Shown here: positions 33,899 to 44,320 of the stretch, piece after piece
How the letters are laid out: every line of letters begins with the position of its first letter
Numbering within the stretch: the first letter of the stretch is position 1
Origin: Adiantum capillus-veneris
Taxonomy: Eukaryota; Streptophyta; Polypodiopsida; Polypodiales; Pteridaceae
Length of the DNA: 64,000 bases
Assembly (NCBI GenBank): GCA_014529385.2
Contig: CM043956.1
Location: 66,388,281-66,452,280, forward strand
Direction of reading: 5' to 3'
Translations under genes and position numbers: made by a program
The notes under the pieces: generated by a model
Databases searched by the model: none
What the model saw: the letters and a program-made list of their open reading frames with translations, nothing else
Told to the model about the DNA's origin: nothing

Positions 33899-36800
33899 TC
33901 ATTCATGATCAGCAGCAGCAAAGAGAGATATGAGACTCGCCGCATCACAAGTCTCCTCATCCTTCACCAACATTTCTTGCTCCACCGACAACTCATCTTG
34001 TTCCACCATCATCAATCTAGCATGATACAATTTAAGACGCAATCCATTTACCCTTGACTTATGTAGAACACCATCCAGGTTAGCCAGCTGATATGTGCCA
34101 TTTGGAAAACACTCTACTACCTTGAAAGGGCCTTCCCACTTAATTTGAAACTTCTTTTGGAAGGTGTTGTCCAGCTTACTGTTGTAGCGCAAAACCAAGT
34201 CATGTTGCTTGATACCCTTACTTTTGACCTTTTCATTTATCTTTGCCAAAGCCTTATCCTGCATCTGCCCATAATGCTCCAATGCGCTCATCCTATCCAA
34301 CTGGACCTCTTGTAACTGCAAGAGCCTCTCTTTGAATGCATCACTAGGCGGCCCAAGCAACTTCTCTAACATCTTGACCGCAGGCAACTCTACCTCCACA
34401 GGCAATAGTGCTTTCTTTCCATACACCAAATGAAATGGAGTAAACCCTGTACCTGTCTTCACCGAAGTACGGTAAGCCCATAATGCACTAGGCAATTCCA
34501 AATCCCAATTCTTTCCTTGGTGCTCTGTCACTTTCGAAAGAATCTGTACCAACTCACCATTGAATCTTTCATTCAAGCCATTACACTGCGGGTAATAAGG
34601 AGTGGTATGCTGGTGCCTAATCTTCATCTTTGCACATAAAAAATCTAGCAGTTTAGCTCTAAAGCCAGGCCCCTTATCTGAAAGTAACTCCAGTGGCACC
34701 CCAAACTTGCAACATATTTCATCATACACAAATTTTGCCACATCCTTTGCAGTGATCTGTTTTACTGCTATAGCCTCTGCCCATCTAGAGAGATAGTCCA
34801 CTGCCGTCAAGATATAGCTTTTGCCCCTGCTTGTGATAGGTAACGGGCCTATTGCATCAATCCCCCACTTTTCAAACACATCAAACGCCATAATGGTTTT
34901 TCGTAGCTCTGGCTTCAACACTCTCTTCCCAAATGCTTGACACCTATTGCAAGACCTACACCAATGGTGAACATCCTTGTGCAAACTAGGCCATACATAC
35001 CCCTCTTGCAAAATCTTATGCAAGGTGATCTTTAGAGCAAAATGGCCACCACATGCGCCTTCGTGATTCTCTTCCAACACTCTGTAAAGCTCCTCCCGCC
35101 AAGGTACACGTCTCAACACGAGATCAGCCCCTTTCATGTATAAGACATCACCAATCAATTTGTACCTGTATGCTCTACGCACAAAGCCATACTTCTTAGA
35201 CTTCTGAATCTCCTTTGGAATGATTCCTGTTAGCAAAAACTCCTCTTCTTGAGCCAAACTTTCCCGGCCATGATAAAGAGGTAAAGTGGTCCTCAACACA
35301 AATAGCTCCCCAATCATGCCTTGAGCTGCTTCATGTGCCTCTCCATTTAGAGCACGTTCAATGTGTCTGATACTCCATGCTTCAAACTTTTTTAACAGGC
35401 CTTTAATTCTGAAGCACATTTCCTTCAATGAGGTGTTCTTGCTCTTCCACACACCCAACACTTGCTTCACCACTAACAAGGCATCACCTTTTATGCTCAA
35501 CCTTCGAACCCCATGCTTCAAACAAATGTGTAATCCGGCTTCCAATGTAGCATATTCAGCCTCATTGTTACTATGAGCATCCAATTTGAACCCTCTCTTG
35601 CATACTAGCTTCCCCTCTGGATCATAAAGTGCTATACCCCCTGAAGCTGCATCATGGCTCTTTCTGTATGAACCATCAAAGAACAACACATGTGCATTGC
35701 TGATCTGTGGCACTTCTTCAACTACCTTTCTCACCACCTCTTCCTTAACAATAAGGGGATTCTCCTTGTAGGTCAACAAATCAGCTAGGGTAGCCCTTGT
35801 ACTATCTTCCACTAGAAAAGAGAACTCAAACTCTTGCAGCTCAATTACCCATTTCTTCACCACATTTGACATGTTAATACCATTAATTAACTGTGGCAAA
35901 AAGGCATAACTCGTCAAGAAAACAAAAGGCCGTGGTAGCAAGTAATGACGAAATCGTCGACAAGCAAATATTACACTGGCCATCACTAGCTCTACTTCCG
36001 ATAACTTTCTCTCCGCTACCAACTTCACTCGGCTTGCACAATACACTGGCCTCATATAATGGCTGCCCTTCCCCTTTTGCAATAGCATGGCTCCAATGGC
36101 ATCATCCCCTACTGATGGATTTACATAAAAAACTTTCTCCCAATCAGGAGCCTGCATGGCTGACAACCCCCCTAACACCTCTTTCACCTCTTGAAACACT
36201 TCTTCACACTTGTCATCCCATTGCAATGGATCATGCTTTGCCACTTGCTGTAATGGATAAAGAAGCTGCGAAGACAATGGAATAAACCGTGCCATGTACT
36301 TCACTTTGTGTATAAAGGTTGCCAATTGCTTCGTACTCATAGGTGATGGAAGAAGAATAATAGACTTCACCTTATCTGGATCAGCCTCAATGCCATTTTC
36401 TGACACCATATGGCCCAATAACTTCACCCTTGGCTGTGCTAGATGACATTTCTTTGGATTTAGTTGTCCTCCACATTCATCATATCGAGCCAATACCATC
36501 TGCAGCTTCTCATGGTGTTCAGCCCTACTGCTATAAACACAGAAGTCATCCATAAAAGCCTTAACACAACTACCAATGAATGGTTCCAGCACCCAATTTG
36601 CTCTTTCTTGATAGAAAGATGGTCCATTTGACAACCCAAACGGCAATACTGTGTAGCAATAGCAGCCCCATGGCGTAATAAAAGTTGTCTTTGTGCGGTC
36701 TTTAAGAGCAATCTTCAATTGAAAATAGCCTGAAAAACCATCACACACACTGTACCTCTCATAACCTGCCACTGAATCCAAGATCTGATCGATGAATGGA

Positions 36801-37045
36801 AGAGGATATGGGTTCTTCTTAGTGGCTGCGTTTAAGGGTTTAAAATCTACACAAATCCTCCACTTCCCATCCTTCTTTGGACTGACTACTACTGGACTCA
36901 CCCATTCTGTGGTCTCCACAGGGACTATGAACCCTGCCTTCAATAACTTGTCCACCTCTTCCCGCAAGGCTTCCATTTGCTCTTGACCCATCCTTCTTAG
37001 CCTTTGCCGCACTGGCTTAGCACCTTCTTTCAGCTCTATATGCAT
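33899..37045 (-). CDS. Gypsy-2 pol: RT, RNase H, second RNase H, integrase
   Basis: A 1048-residue open frame with no internal stops. RT contains EWVSPVVVSPKKDG, CVDFKPLNAAT, PFGLSNGP and the catalytic FMDDF (36545-36559). A first RNase H follows (FYVNPSVGDDAIGAML). A second, archaeal-type RNase H comes next, with LFFDGSYRKS, SNNEAEYATLEAGL and GDALLVVKQV. The integrase has an HHCC finger (CRSCNRCQAF), GIDAIGPLP, LLSDKGPGF (Lys in place of the usual Asn) and NGLNERFNG for the D-D-E triad. RT and RNase H make the cDNA in cytoplasmic particles and integrase inserts it in the nucleus. It starts just after a one-base deletion relative to the protease frame, at 37036-37045. Confidence 0.95.
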   Translation of the reverse strand: MHIELKEGAKPVRQRLRRMGQEQMEALREEVDKLLKAGFIVPVETTEWVSPVVVSPKKDGKWRICVDFKPLNAATKKNPYPLPFIDQILDSVAGYERYSVCDGFSGYFQLKIALKDRTKTTFITPWGCYCYTVLPFGLSNGPSFYQERANWVLEPFIGSCVKAFMDDFCVYSSRAEHHEKLQMVLARYDECGGQLNPKKCHLAQPRVKLLGHMVSENGIEADPDKVKSIILLPSPMSTKQLATFIHKVKYMARFIPLSSQLLYPLQQVAKHDPLQWDDKCEEVFQEVKEVLGGLSAMQAPDWEKVFYVNPSVGDDAIGAMLLQKGKGSHYMRPVYCASRVKLVAERKLSEVELVMASVIFACRRFRHYLLPRPFVFLTSYAFLPQLINGINMSNVVKKWVIELQEFEFSFLVEDSTRATLADLLTYKENPLIVKEEVVRKVVEEVPQISNAHVLFFDGSYRKSHDAASGGIALYDPEGKLVCKRGFKLDAHSNNEAEYATLEAGLHICLKHGVRRLSIKGDALLVVKQVLGVWKSKNTSLKEMCFRIKGLLKKFEAWSIRHIERALNGEAHEAAQGMIGELFVLRTTLPLYHGRESLAQEEEFLLTGIIPKEIQKSKKYGFVRRAYRYKLIGDVLYMKGADLVLRRVPWREELYRVLEENHEGACGGHFALKITLHKILQEGYVWPSLHKDVHHWCRSCNRCQAFGKRVLKPELRKTIMAFDVFEKWGIDAIGPLPITSRGKSYILTAVDYLSRWAEAIAVKQITAKDVAKFVYDEICCKFGVPLELLSDKGPGFRAKLLDFLCAKMKIRHQHTTPYYPQCNGLNERFNGELVQILSKVTEHQGKNWDLELPSALWAYRTSVKTGTGFTPFHLVYGKKALLPVEVELPAVKMLEKLLGPPSDAFKERLLQLQEVQLDRMSALEHYGQMQDKALAKINEKVKSKGIKQHDLVLRYNSKLDNTFQKKFQIKWEGPFKVVECFPNGTYQLANLDGVLHKSRVNGLRLKLYHARLMMVEQDELSVEQEMLVKDEETCDAASLISLFAAADHE

Positions 37046-37917
37046 CTCTTCGCCTTGAACCCTCTGATCTCTTCATATGAAGTAATGAACAAATCAGGAA
37101 AACTAGCCAGCATATGCAAAAATATATCCTTCTCCATAGCTGAGAGGTCTCCACTAATCATTTGCGTCATTAATTCCTGCTTTTTTGACAACTCAACCTT
37201 GGTTTGCATCAGCCCTTCAATCACTTCATAAGGCCCTTCACTTTCATCTTCAACTTCATTCGCAAATGCGACTAAACCACACTCCTGGATTTCTTTATCC
37301 ATCAAAAGAAATGCAACATCAACATCCTCATCACTGCTGGTAGTGCTATCACTGTCCTCATCTGTCACCGTGGAAGAGTCTTCATCACTAGACTCATCCT
37401 CATCTTCATAAAGCTCCTCTAATCGTTTCCTTGTGTCCATATTATAAAGCTTCTTGGTACCTGTCTTTCCATAGAGGCTAATCGTACCATGTCGCCAATC
37501 TTGAACAGCTCCCACTGCACGTAACCATGGTCTGCCCAGTATAATAGGATATGCTCCCAACCCTGCTGGCATCACATGAAAATCAACCACTGCCTTTGCA
37601 TCATATGCCTCCACTTCTAAGCTCTTTACAACACCCAAGCATTTTACTTTTTGATGGTTTGCCAATCTGATCCGAAAACCTGACACCCCAGCCACTGTGA
37701 GACCCATCTTCTCAACGCATGAGTGTGTTATGACGCATATTTGGGCTCCGCCATCCACATAACCTTGTCCCAAATTTTTCCTTTTATGCCACACATCTAC
37801 TATTGGACAAATGTCTGGTAGCTCGTCCATTGCCAACACCTTCACTGAACCTCTCTCTGGCTCTTTCTCCATTGGGTTAACCATCCTCTTCCACTGTCGC
37901 TTTAGCTTAGGAACCAT
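37036..37917 (-). CDS. Gypsy-2 protease region
   Basis: A 293-residue frame. The aspartic protease motif reads YVDGGAQICVI (plus-strand 37741-37761 region), followed by ILGRPWL about 70 residues later, the paired protease strands. A very acidic Asp/Glu/Ser segment comes next, then the lead-in to RT (LASFPDLFITSYEEIRGF). It overlaps gag by 16 bases and pol by 10 bases. At both joints removing the shift by one base would align the frame, so these are most simply deletions. Confidence 0.9.
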   Translation of the reverse strand: MVPKLKRQWKRMVNPMEKEPERGSVKVLAMDELPDICPIVDVWHKRKNLGQGYVDGGAQICVITHSCVEKMGLTVAGVSGFRIRLANHQKVKCLGVVKSLEVEAYDAKAVVDFHVMPAGLGAYPIILGRPWLRAVGAVQDWRHGTISLYGKTGTKKLYNMDTRKRLEELYEDEDESSDEDSSTVTDEDSDSTTSSDEDVDVAFLLMDKEIQECGLVAFANEVEDESEGPYEVIEGLMQTKVELSKKQELMTQMISGDLSAMEKDIFLHMLASFPDLFITSYEEIRGFKAKRCI

Positions 37918-38795
37918 TCTATAAGCTGCCCAAAAGTAACATCTGCCTTCCTGCTCGTCAGATCCTCCTTCAAGTCATAGCTTAATTGCCCATCCCCTAG
38001 TGGAAAATCTGAAACATGAAACTTTCGACGAGCTCTCCTTTTCCTCTTGGCCTTGACATCCTCGCCTTCATGGCTCTTTCCTTTCTTCTTACTAGGACCT
38101 GGGGCACTTCTTCCTTCCTTATCCTCTGTGGTCCTCTTCCCAATAGGCATCACTAATGTATCCTCTAGCTTTGATGCCTTCTCCAAGGTGACTACACTTA
38201 GCACTTTTGTCTTTCCCTTTTCCTCCTGGGTCAGTCCACTGGTTCCTTCGTCTCCCTTAATTTCGATGCCATAATCATTTGATCTAGTTAGCACCTGTCT
38301 TGGCAATGGATACATGTCTCCCCCCATCCTTGGTGGCTTATCACATTGCGGGCTGATGTGACCCAACTCTCCACAATTATAACATGTGGGCGTCTGCCTC
38401 CAAAACCTACTATTACTTTGTCCAACACCATTCCTAGGCCTTTCTTCACCTCCTTGCTGATTTGCAAACCGCCCTCGACCTCGATTATTTCCCACTTGAC
38501 CTAGCATGTTTAGGCTGAGATTCTTCATCAGATCAACCACTTGCCTCATGTCTTGCCTTAGGCCATCATCTTGCACTGCTGTAGTGACCACTGCTGGCAT
38601 AATCTGAGTAGTAACAGGAACCACTGGTTCATGATGAACCCCTGACATGCGCCCTTGTAAAGACTCTATAGGCTGAAATTCAGACCTCATTGGCAAAGAC
38701 TCCACCCCTAACTGGCTCATTTTCCTCAGCTTCCACTCTTTGTTCCTTGCTACCTCTAGTGCATCTTCATATGTCCTAGGCTTCTTTAGCTCCAC
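37902..38795 (-). CDS. Gypsy-2 gag, C-terminal part with zinc knuckle
   Basis: A 297-residue frame with the zinc knuckle CYNCGELGHISPQC near 38350-38390 and a basic segment (KAKRKRRARRKFH). It continues the gag of 38786-39238 after a one-base deletion near 38815 within a run of T and G. Confidence 0.9.
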   Translation of the reverse strand: MELKKPRTYEDALEVARNKEWKLRKMSQLGVESLPMRSEFQPIESLQGRMSGVHHEPVVPVTTQIMPAVVTTAVQDDGLRQDMRQVVDLMKNLSLNMLGQVGNNRGRGRFANQQGGEERPRNGVGQSNSRFWRQTPTCYNCGELGHISPQCDKPPRMGGDMYPLPRQVLTRSNDYGIEIKGDEGTSGLTQEEKGKTKVLSVVTLEKASKLEDTLVMPIGKRTTEDKEGRSAPGPSKKKGKSHEGEDVKAKRKRRARRKFHVSDFPLGDGQLSYDLKEDLTSRKADVTFGQLIEWFLS

Positions 38796-39238
38796 TCTCC
38801 AACGTATATTCTCCCAAAGAACCTGTCCTTCTTCATCATGTCAGGCGGGGGTACCTGTGGTGCTAAAGCCTTGCACATTCGCTCCCATGCCAATGAAAAC
38901 TTATGTATGTACGCATCTACTGGCTCACCTTCCTTTTGCACCAAAGCCTGTACTTCTTGCCACACTTTGTCAGGGTCTTCTATCTTCACAAACTCCACTT
39001 CCAATCCATGCCTTAGATTGTCCCAACTCAATCTTATAGGTGGATCAGCCATACGCAACTCCTCTTCAAATGCTTTGGACCAAGCTCGTGCATCACTCTT
39101 CAAACAAATTTGGAGAAGGCGTAACATTTGCGTAGGGTCATGAATCTGGTTGCTAATGCAGGCAACCTCCATCTTTTCCAAAAATTCTTCCACATCTTCA
39201 TCACTTCTTCCATGAAACTCGGGATAAGAGAAAGCCAT
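38786..39238 (-). CDS. Gypsy-2 gag, N-terminal part
   Basis: Starts MAFSYPEFHGRSDED, a typical gag beginning, with the conserved capsid core around SDARAWSKAFEEEL and YIHKFSLAWERM. The longer frame to 39295 is open but the Met at 39238 is the likely start. It is shifted one base from the following gag segment. Confidence 0.9.
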   Translation of the reverse strand: MAFSYPEFHGRSDEDVEEFLEKMEVACISNQIHDPTQMLRLLQICLKSDARAWSKAFEEELRMADPPIRLSWDNLRHGLEVEFVKIEDPDKVWQEVQALVQKEGEPVDAYIHKFSLAWERMCKALAPQVPPPDMMKKDRFFGRIYVGEWS

Positions 39239-40281
39239 GGCTACCCAAATTATGATGCTTTGAGAACCCCTTCGAACACACGTGCAAGAACCCAAAACTT
39301 TTCACTTCCCAATCCCTAGAAACTTCAATGGAGCTCAACTTTAGATAAGGACAAACACATGCACATCAAATGAGTTTTCATAGTTGATCATCGGAATGAC
39401 AACAGGCAAAGGACATTCCAGGATCTCTCTCAATCTTCTTGGCCCAAACATAAAGACTATGCGCTACTGGAAAAAGATCTTCCTGGACACATGAACATTA
39501 ATCTGAATTCTTTGCGTTAAATAAAAAGGAGTGAACTGAGGGCCATTTTGATCATCCATTAAAGCCAACCATGAAGCTCCCAAGAAGGCACACCTGACTC
39601 AACCTCTGATTTTGCCAAAATTTCAGCAGCATAACAGCATAAATGGCTCAAAATACCAAAAAACCAGCCATCATAACTTGGGAAAATTTCGACAGAGTTT
39701 CCCCAGAAGTAGAGCAGTAGGAACCCAAAATATAGACTGTTTATGTATGCATAAACTGTCAACAATAGAACCCGAGCATCAAGTAGGACTCACTAGTACA
39801 TAGCCTATGGCGAGGTCACGAAAAGGGTGCTCCAGCTACCTGTATCACCGAAAGGATCTCCACATTTGAGAATCCCCCAGCTCAATAAAAACCTCACGCT
39901 ATCGACCCTCACACGAAAGCTAATGCAAATCGCGTATAGTCAAGTCTCAGAAATGACTATCTTCCAGACCAAGTCTCAGAAATGGCTGGGACTGCCAAAT
40001 AAAACCATATATGGCTCCACAAAGGCGTACAATGGCAGTTTCCACAAGTAACGTACAATCCAACAGACAATGCGCTCAAATAGGCGCCAAGTGATGCATT
40101 CCCACAACAACTGCAAGTGACATCACTGTACTCCAGCTACCTGTACCTGTGTGAATCACCTGTACCTGTCCCTGTCCCTGTTCCTGTAACCTGTAACCTG
40201 TAACCTGTAATCTGCAACCTGCAACCTGTAATCCCGAAGCTCGAAGCTCGAAGCTCGAAGCTGAAGGTACTCGAAGAAGAT
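39239..40281 (-). other. Leader of Gypsy-2
   Basis: Non-coding, about 1 kb, between primer site and gag. Ends in the tandem-repeat block at 40135-40266. Confidence 0.75.
40135..40266. repeat. Short tandem repeats in the Gypsy-2 leader
   Basis: Repeats of CCTGTAA, CTGTACCTGTCC and GAAGCTC arranged in three adjoining blocks, just inside the primer site. Confidence 0.9.
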
Positions 40282-40298
40282 CCTCCGTGGGGGCGCCA
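40282..40298 (-). other. Primer-binding site of Gypsy-2
   Basis: The minus strand reads TGGCGCCCCCACGGAGG six bases inside the 5' LTR. The TGGCGCC core is of the kind used by plant Tat and Athila elements; I cannot name the tRNA with certainty. Confidence 0.65.
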
Positions 40299-40304
40299 AA
40301 AGAA

Positions 40305-41446
40305 TGTGAGCGGGATGAAAACACACACAGCGCCTCTATAACGACCCGACACACACTCTTGGGAAGATACACACACACACTATGGGGCACCACTTTTCTT
40401 ACACAACACACCTGGCCGAGACAGGGAACACACCTCTAGAGTGAGAGGAGAGAGACTATCCACTTGCCCACTCCACACAAACACACACACACACACACAC
40501 ACCCAAAAACTCAGCTCAAAAGAGGAGAATTTCTGATGTTTAGATACAAATGAGCTTGGGCCAACACCAATGGGGCAAACAGCTCACACAATATGGGTAA
40601 AATAAGCCAGATACAATCACAAACTGGAGCAGAAACTTCGCTCATAGGAGAAACTTACACAGAAAAAAAGCAGGAAAAGAGTGAGGAATTTGGCAAAATG
40701 GACAGCGCCATCGCGTCCGGAACGGCCCAAAACCCCAGTCTACAATGTCAAAGTGCTCAAATCCGACCTCGGATGAGCAGTTTACGGCCAAAACAGGCTC
40801 CAAAATGAGCAAAAACACACCTGCGGCTGTTCCTCTTCTCTTGTCCACGTTTTTTCTGGTCTTCTCTCAGTTTTTTCAGTTCCCACACTTAGCTTTATTA
40901 GTTGGGCACCCTTGGCCTTTTAGATGACCTCAAATGGACCCCGAACAGGCCAAAAACTGACCTCGCAGTGCATAGTTGTCACCTTTTTGCATCATTCGCA
41001 CACCTGGCACTCAGCTTTTTTCCAATAATGCATCTCGCCACCACGTGAAGTGGCCCCAAAAAAGTGGTCCTAATGATGAACTTTCTGCATAATTATCACA
41101 AGGAAACACCCACGTTGTGTTCGTCCTCATCCGCGTGCAAATATTGACCTCGTTCGCCCTCCTGACGCCACTAGATGCCATCTGACGCACCTGCTGACCT
41201 CATGTCGTCGGCCCGCGGATAGCTTCCTCGAGAAGTTTTACGCGCTACCAACTCCTCCTTATTGTAGAAAAACACAATGGTACTAGTAACGATGAAAATC
41301 GATGCACTATGTACATGGTGTCCTACCTGTACACATGTGGGCCCCACGTAACCACCTGGCTCTGGAAAATGGGCAATACTTTATTTGATGCACCATGCAT
41401 GGGTATGTACATATGCGCAATCCCTTGCTCCAAAAAACTCCTGACA
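40305..41446 (-). repeat. 5' LTR of Gypsy-2
   Basis: 1142 bp. Differs from 32732-33870 in a few substitutions, the CA-repeat length and small indels. Confidence 0.95.
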
Positions 41447-41450
41447 ACGG

Positions 41451-41490
41451 GGCCAAAGATCTTGGACCAATAAGTGAAGAAGACTCTCAC
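41451..41490 (-). CDS. Upstream piece of the exon split by Gypsy-2
   Basis: On the minus strand this reads in frame into 32731 after excision of the element and one ACGG copy. A possible AG splice acceptor lies at about 41491. Confidence 0.4.
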
Positions 41491-43170
41491 ATGAGGTTAC
41501 ATGTAAGCAAAATATGATAGAATAGAGGTTAGTTTCATTTAGGTAAGTTCAATTTTGCTGTGTAGATACTTTCTCTGTAGATACCTCAAAGTCAACATAG
41601 ATAGAAATTTTGTTGTCCTCTGTAGAGCCATCACGCTATGCTCTCATTGGAATCGAAATTTAGGAATCTCATGTCCAAATACATTGATATTATATTATCT
41701 TTATTTGGATCGCTACGTCTATCATACTGTGTGATTGTACAGGTTGTACTGCCGTGGCACATACATAGTATGAAATAAAAACATTCACCTCACTTTTGAC
41801 ACTTCTCGATGTATGGAAAGAAACACAATAATGTACATATTGTGATATATGATAAAGTGGCTACTGCGATCGCTATCATCTGCATACCTATCCGGGGAAT
41901 AGTGGCCCTAGATGTGGCGTCTTTGCGTACTTTCACACATGATAAGATTAATAATTTGGTTCACAATGTACATATTCCAAGTGTTTCGTGATGGCACACT
42001 CATTTCTCCTATAAAGACTGATGCGGGTAAAAACTGCCAAAAATAACAGCTAACATATGCTGTTGCAAAATGCATGGAATGTGATTTAAAATGTTATATT
42101 AATAAAAAATGATGCTTATATATGATTTTTAATGCTTTTTCAAGTGATCCCACAAATGTAGGGATTTTTTACATCAAAATGGATAACTTCATACACAATG
42201 GTAATCTCTAAACTATATCCTAATTTACTTCCACGTGTCTGTGAACTGAGCACATAGCAAGTGATTGTTAAAAAACAAAAACCTTGTATGAGTGAGAGTT
42301 TGAGCTCTACACAACATACAAAGCTTAGATAATTTCATTTTAATATAAATATTTAAAAAATTATATAGCAAGACATAAATTTTGATTTTGTAAAAAATTT
42401 AAAACAATTTGAATTTCTATTTGTTAAATTACCACAAAATTAAAATTTTTTGTCTTCTATTGATAAGAAATAGCTTTTGAGAGTAACACTAGTTTTGCCG
42501 GTATATATAATTTTTTTTTCAAACAATACATCTTTTGATCGAAATAAAATTTGTGCTAAACATCTTTCAATCGAAAGATATTTTGGTCAAAGTGTAGGTC
42601 AATTTGTGTTACACACCTAATTTTAGAAAATAATTAGCAACATTGAACCTCATTAATCAATCAAGAATTGACATAACAAGTGAGTGCACTCCAAGCTATT
42701 CCTTTGCTCCACGCAAAGTCGCATCATTGCACACACAAAAGTGTGCACCATCATTACGGCTCCAAAATTGACCATTTGTAGGTCAAAATCAAACACTCAA
42801 ACCTTTAAATTAGGCATAAATTGGTATAATTAACTTGATTAGAGTGATGATTACACCTCTTGCAAGGGGATTTCACATACTTTACACTTGAAATGTTAGT
42901 GGTTAGGTTAGCAAGGTTAGTCAAAATTAGTAAAAATTAGCATGAAATTAGTACAATTAGCATGGAAAGAAGTGAAATTAGTAAGGGTTAGCATAAAATT
43001 AGTGAAATTGGGGGTTTGGGGTTTTCATAACTCAACATTAGCATCAATTTCTTACACAATCATCATTAGATCACACCAAAATTAAGTTACACAAACTCAA
43101 AAACCAACAAAATTAGTAGTGAAATTACTCTATTCTACACATCCTAAACTCACTAGCTTAGGTTATCCAT
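41491..43170. other. AT-rich non-coding stretch
   Basis: No coding region recognised. A TTAG-rich segment (42895-43010) with many short GTTAG/ATTAG units is present. The right edge abuts a primer-site-like sequence, so part may be the leader of a minus-strand element. Confidence 0.4.
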
Positions 43171-43187
43171 CCTCGACAGCAGCGCCA
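43171..43187 (-). other. Primer-site-like sequence next to an LTR-like edge
   Basis: The minus strand reads TGGCGCTGCTGTCGAGG, and two bases to the right TGTAGGGAGG begins. This has the layout of a primer site beside a minus-strand gypsy-type LTR. A minus-strand TATA-like GCTATAAAAG lies at about 43830. No partner LTR seen. Confidence 0.35.
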
Positions 43188-44099
43188 AATGTAGGGAGGC
43201 GTTGTAGCACGACCTAATCGCAACCCACAATTTTCAAATCGTGGATCGGTAACCCCGCTAGGGCATGGAAGCACGAGCCTAAGATGTATAGACAGAGAGG
43301 ATTCAAGCGATCCTTCTTCTCATCATAGAGAGAAGCCATGGAAAGGGCTTCCTCCAATCAACAACACATTCCTACTTACTAATCACTTGACACAATCATG
43401 TGGTTGAAATTAACCTCTCACATCAATCATTCTTATTCACAACTCTTAATCACAACTACACAAGCATGAAATTAACATACCTACTCCGCATTAGTGAGTC
43501 CATTCCGACACAACCCCTCAATACGACTACGTATGCACACACACTAACCGCACCTTGTAGAGAGAGATAAAGATAAGGAAGGCATAGCTCTCACACACCA
43601 TGGCCAATAGTGTGGATAGAATAGATTAACTCAAAAAAGGGATTAGGAGATCCACCATCACACTAATACAATCTCACTCCACATGATCAAACAAAGAAGA
43701 CTATAAGAAAGAAAGTGTAATTGGTTATTAGAAATCAAGAGCTACATGGGCATCGAAAGCCCATGAGCCTCATGACCATCCACTCTACAAAGAGAAGAAC
43801 TCACCCAAGAATGACTTCTCATTTATCATAGGGCTCTTTTATAGCTTTGGGCCTCAAACCCTTCAACTATGGGATAAAGTTGAGCTGTTTGGCATAGACT
43901 TATACAACTTTGGAACTCCTAAATGAGCCCAAGGCTCTATACAATGAAAAGGAAATATTGTGTACTATAACACATCCACAGCTTGGTGTATAATTGGTGT
44001 AGCCTGTGTTAGCCGCTGCTAACACTTTTCTAGGACAAATACTAGTGAGAAAAGTTTTCAATAATACCAAGGATGGGATAGTCTCCTTTCCCTTTATAG

Positions 44100-44133
44100 A
44101 AGCTATGATACCATGTTGACAAGGGAGGAAGAC

Positions 44134-44215
<82 letters not shown>

Positions 44216-44320
44216 GACTCCAAATTTGTAACCCCAAAGGGTGTCGCTTGATCACACAAGATGAGTTTATATAGAGGGGAGTAGGGTGATATATATAGAG
44301 ATACTATATATTGCTCAACA
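44100..44320 (-). mobile_element. Orphan copia-type LTR with primer-binding site
   Basis: A 207-bp LTR (44114-44320) begins TGTTGACAAGG and ends TTGCTCAACA. The minus strand beside it reads TGGTATCATAGC, a tRNA-Met type primer site. It contains a 77-bp GA microsatellite (44136-44212) and TATATAG motifs. No coding body or partner LTR found. Confidence 0.65.
44136..44212. repeat. (GA)n microsatellite
   Basis: About 77 bp of GA repeats inside the orphan LTR. Confidence 0.96.

Larger units (their letters stand above)
32732..41446 (-). mobile_element. Ty3/gypsy element of the dual-RNase H (Tat) type (Gypsy-2), young
   Basis: LTRs at 32732-33870 and 40305-41446 start TGTGAGCGGG and end CTCCTGACA, flanked by ACGG (32728-32731 and 41447-41450). 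On the minus strand: LTR, primer site, leader with tandem repeats, gag, protease, RT, RNase H, a second RNase H, integrase, purine tract, LTR. The second RNase H between the first one and the integrase is the known hallmark of plant Tat elements. The LTRs differ at roughly 12-15 positions by eye. Three single-base deletions split an otherwise open polyprotein. There is no chromodomain. Confidence 0.95.

Noticed and set aside
37036-38795. Programmed frameshifting in Gypsy-2
   Set aside because: No slippery heptamer was seen at the three joints, and each is explained by one missing base relative to the family sequence.
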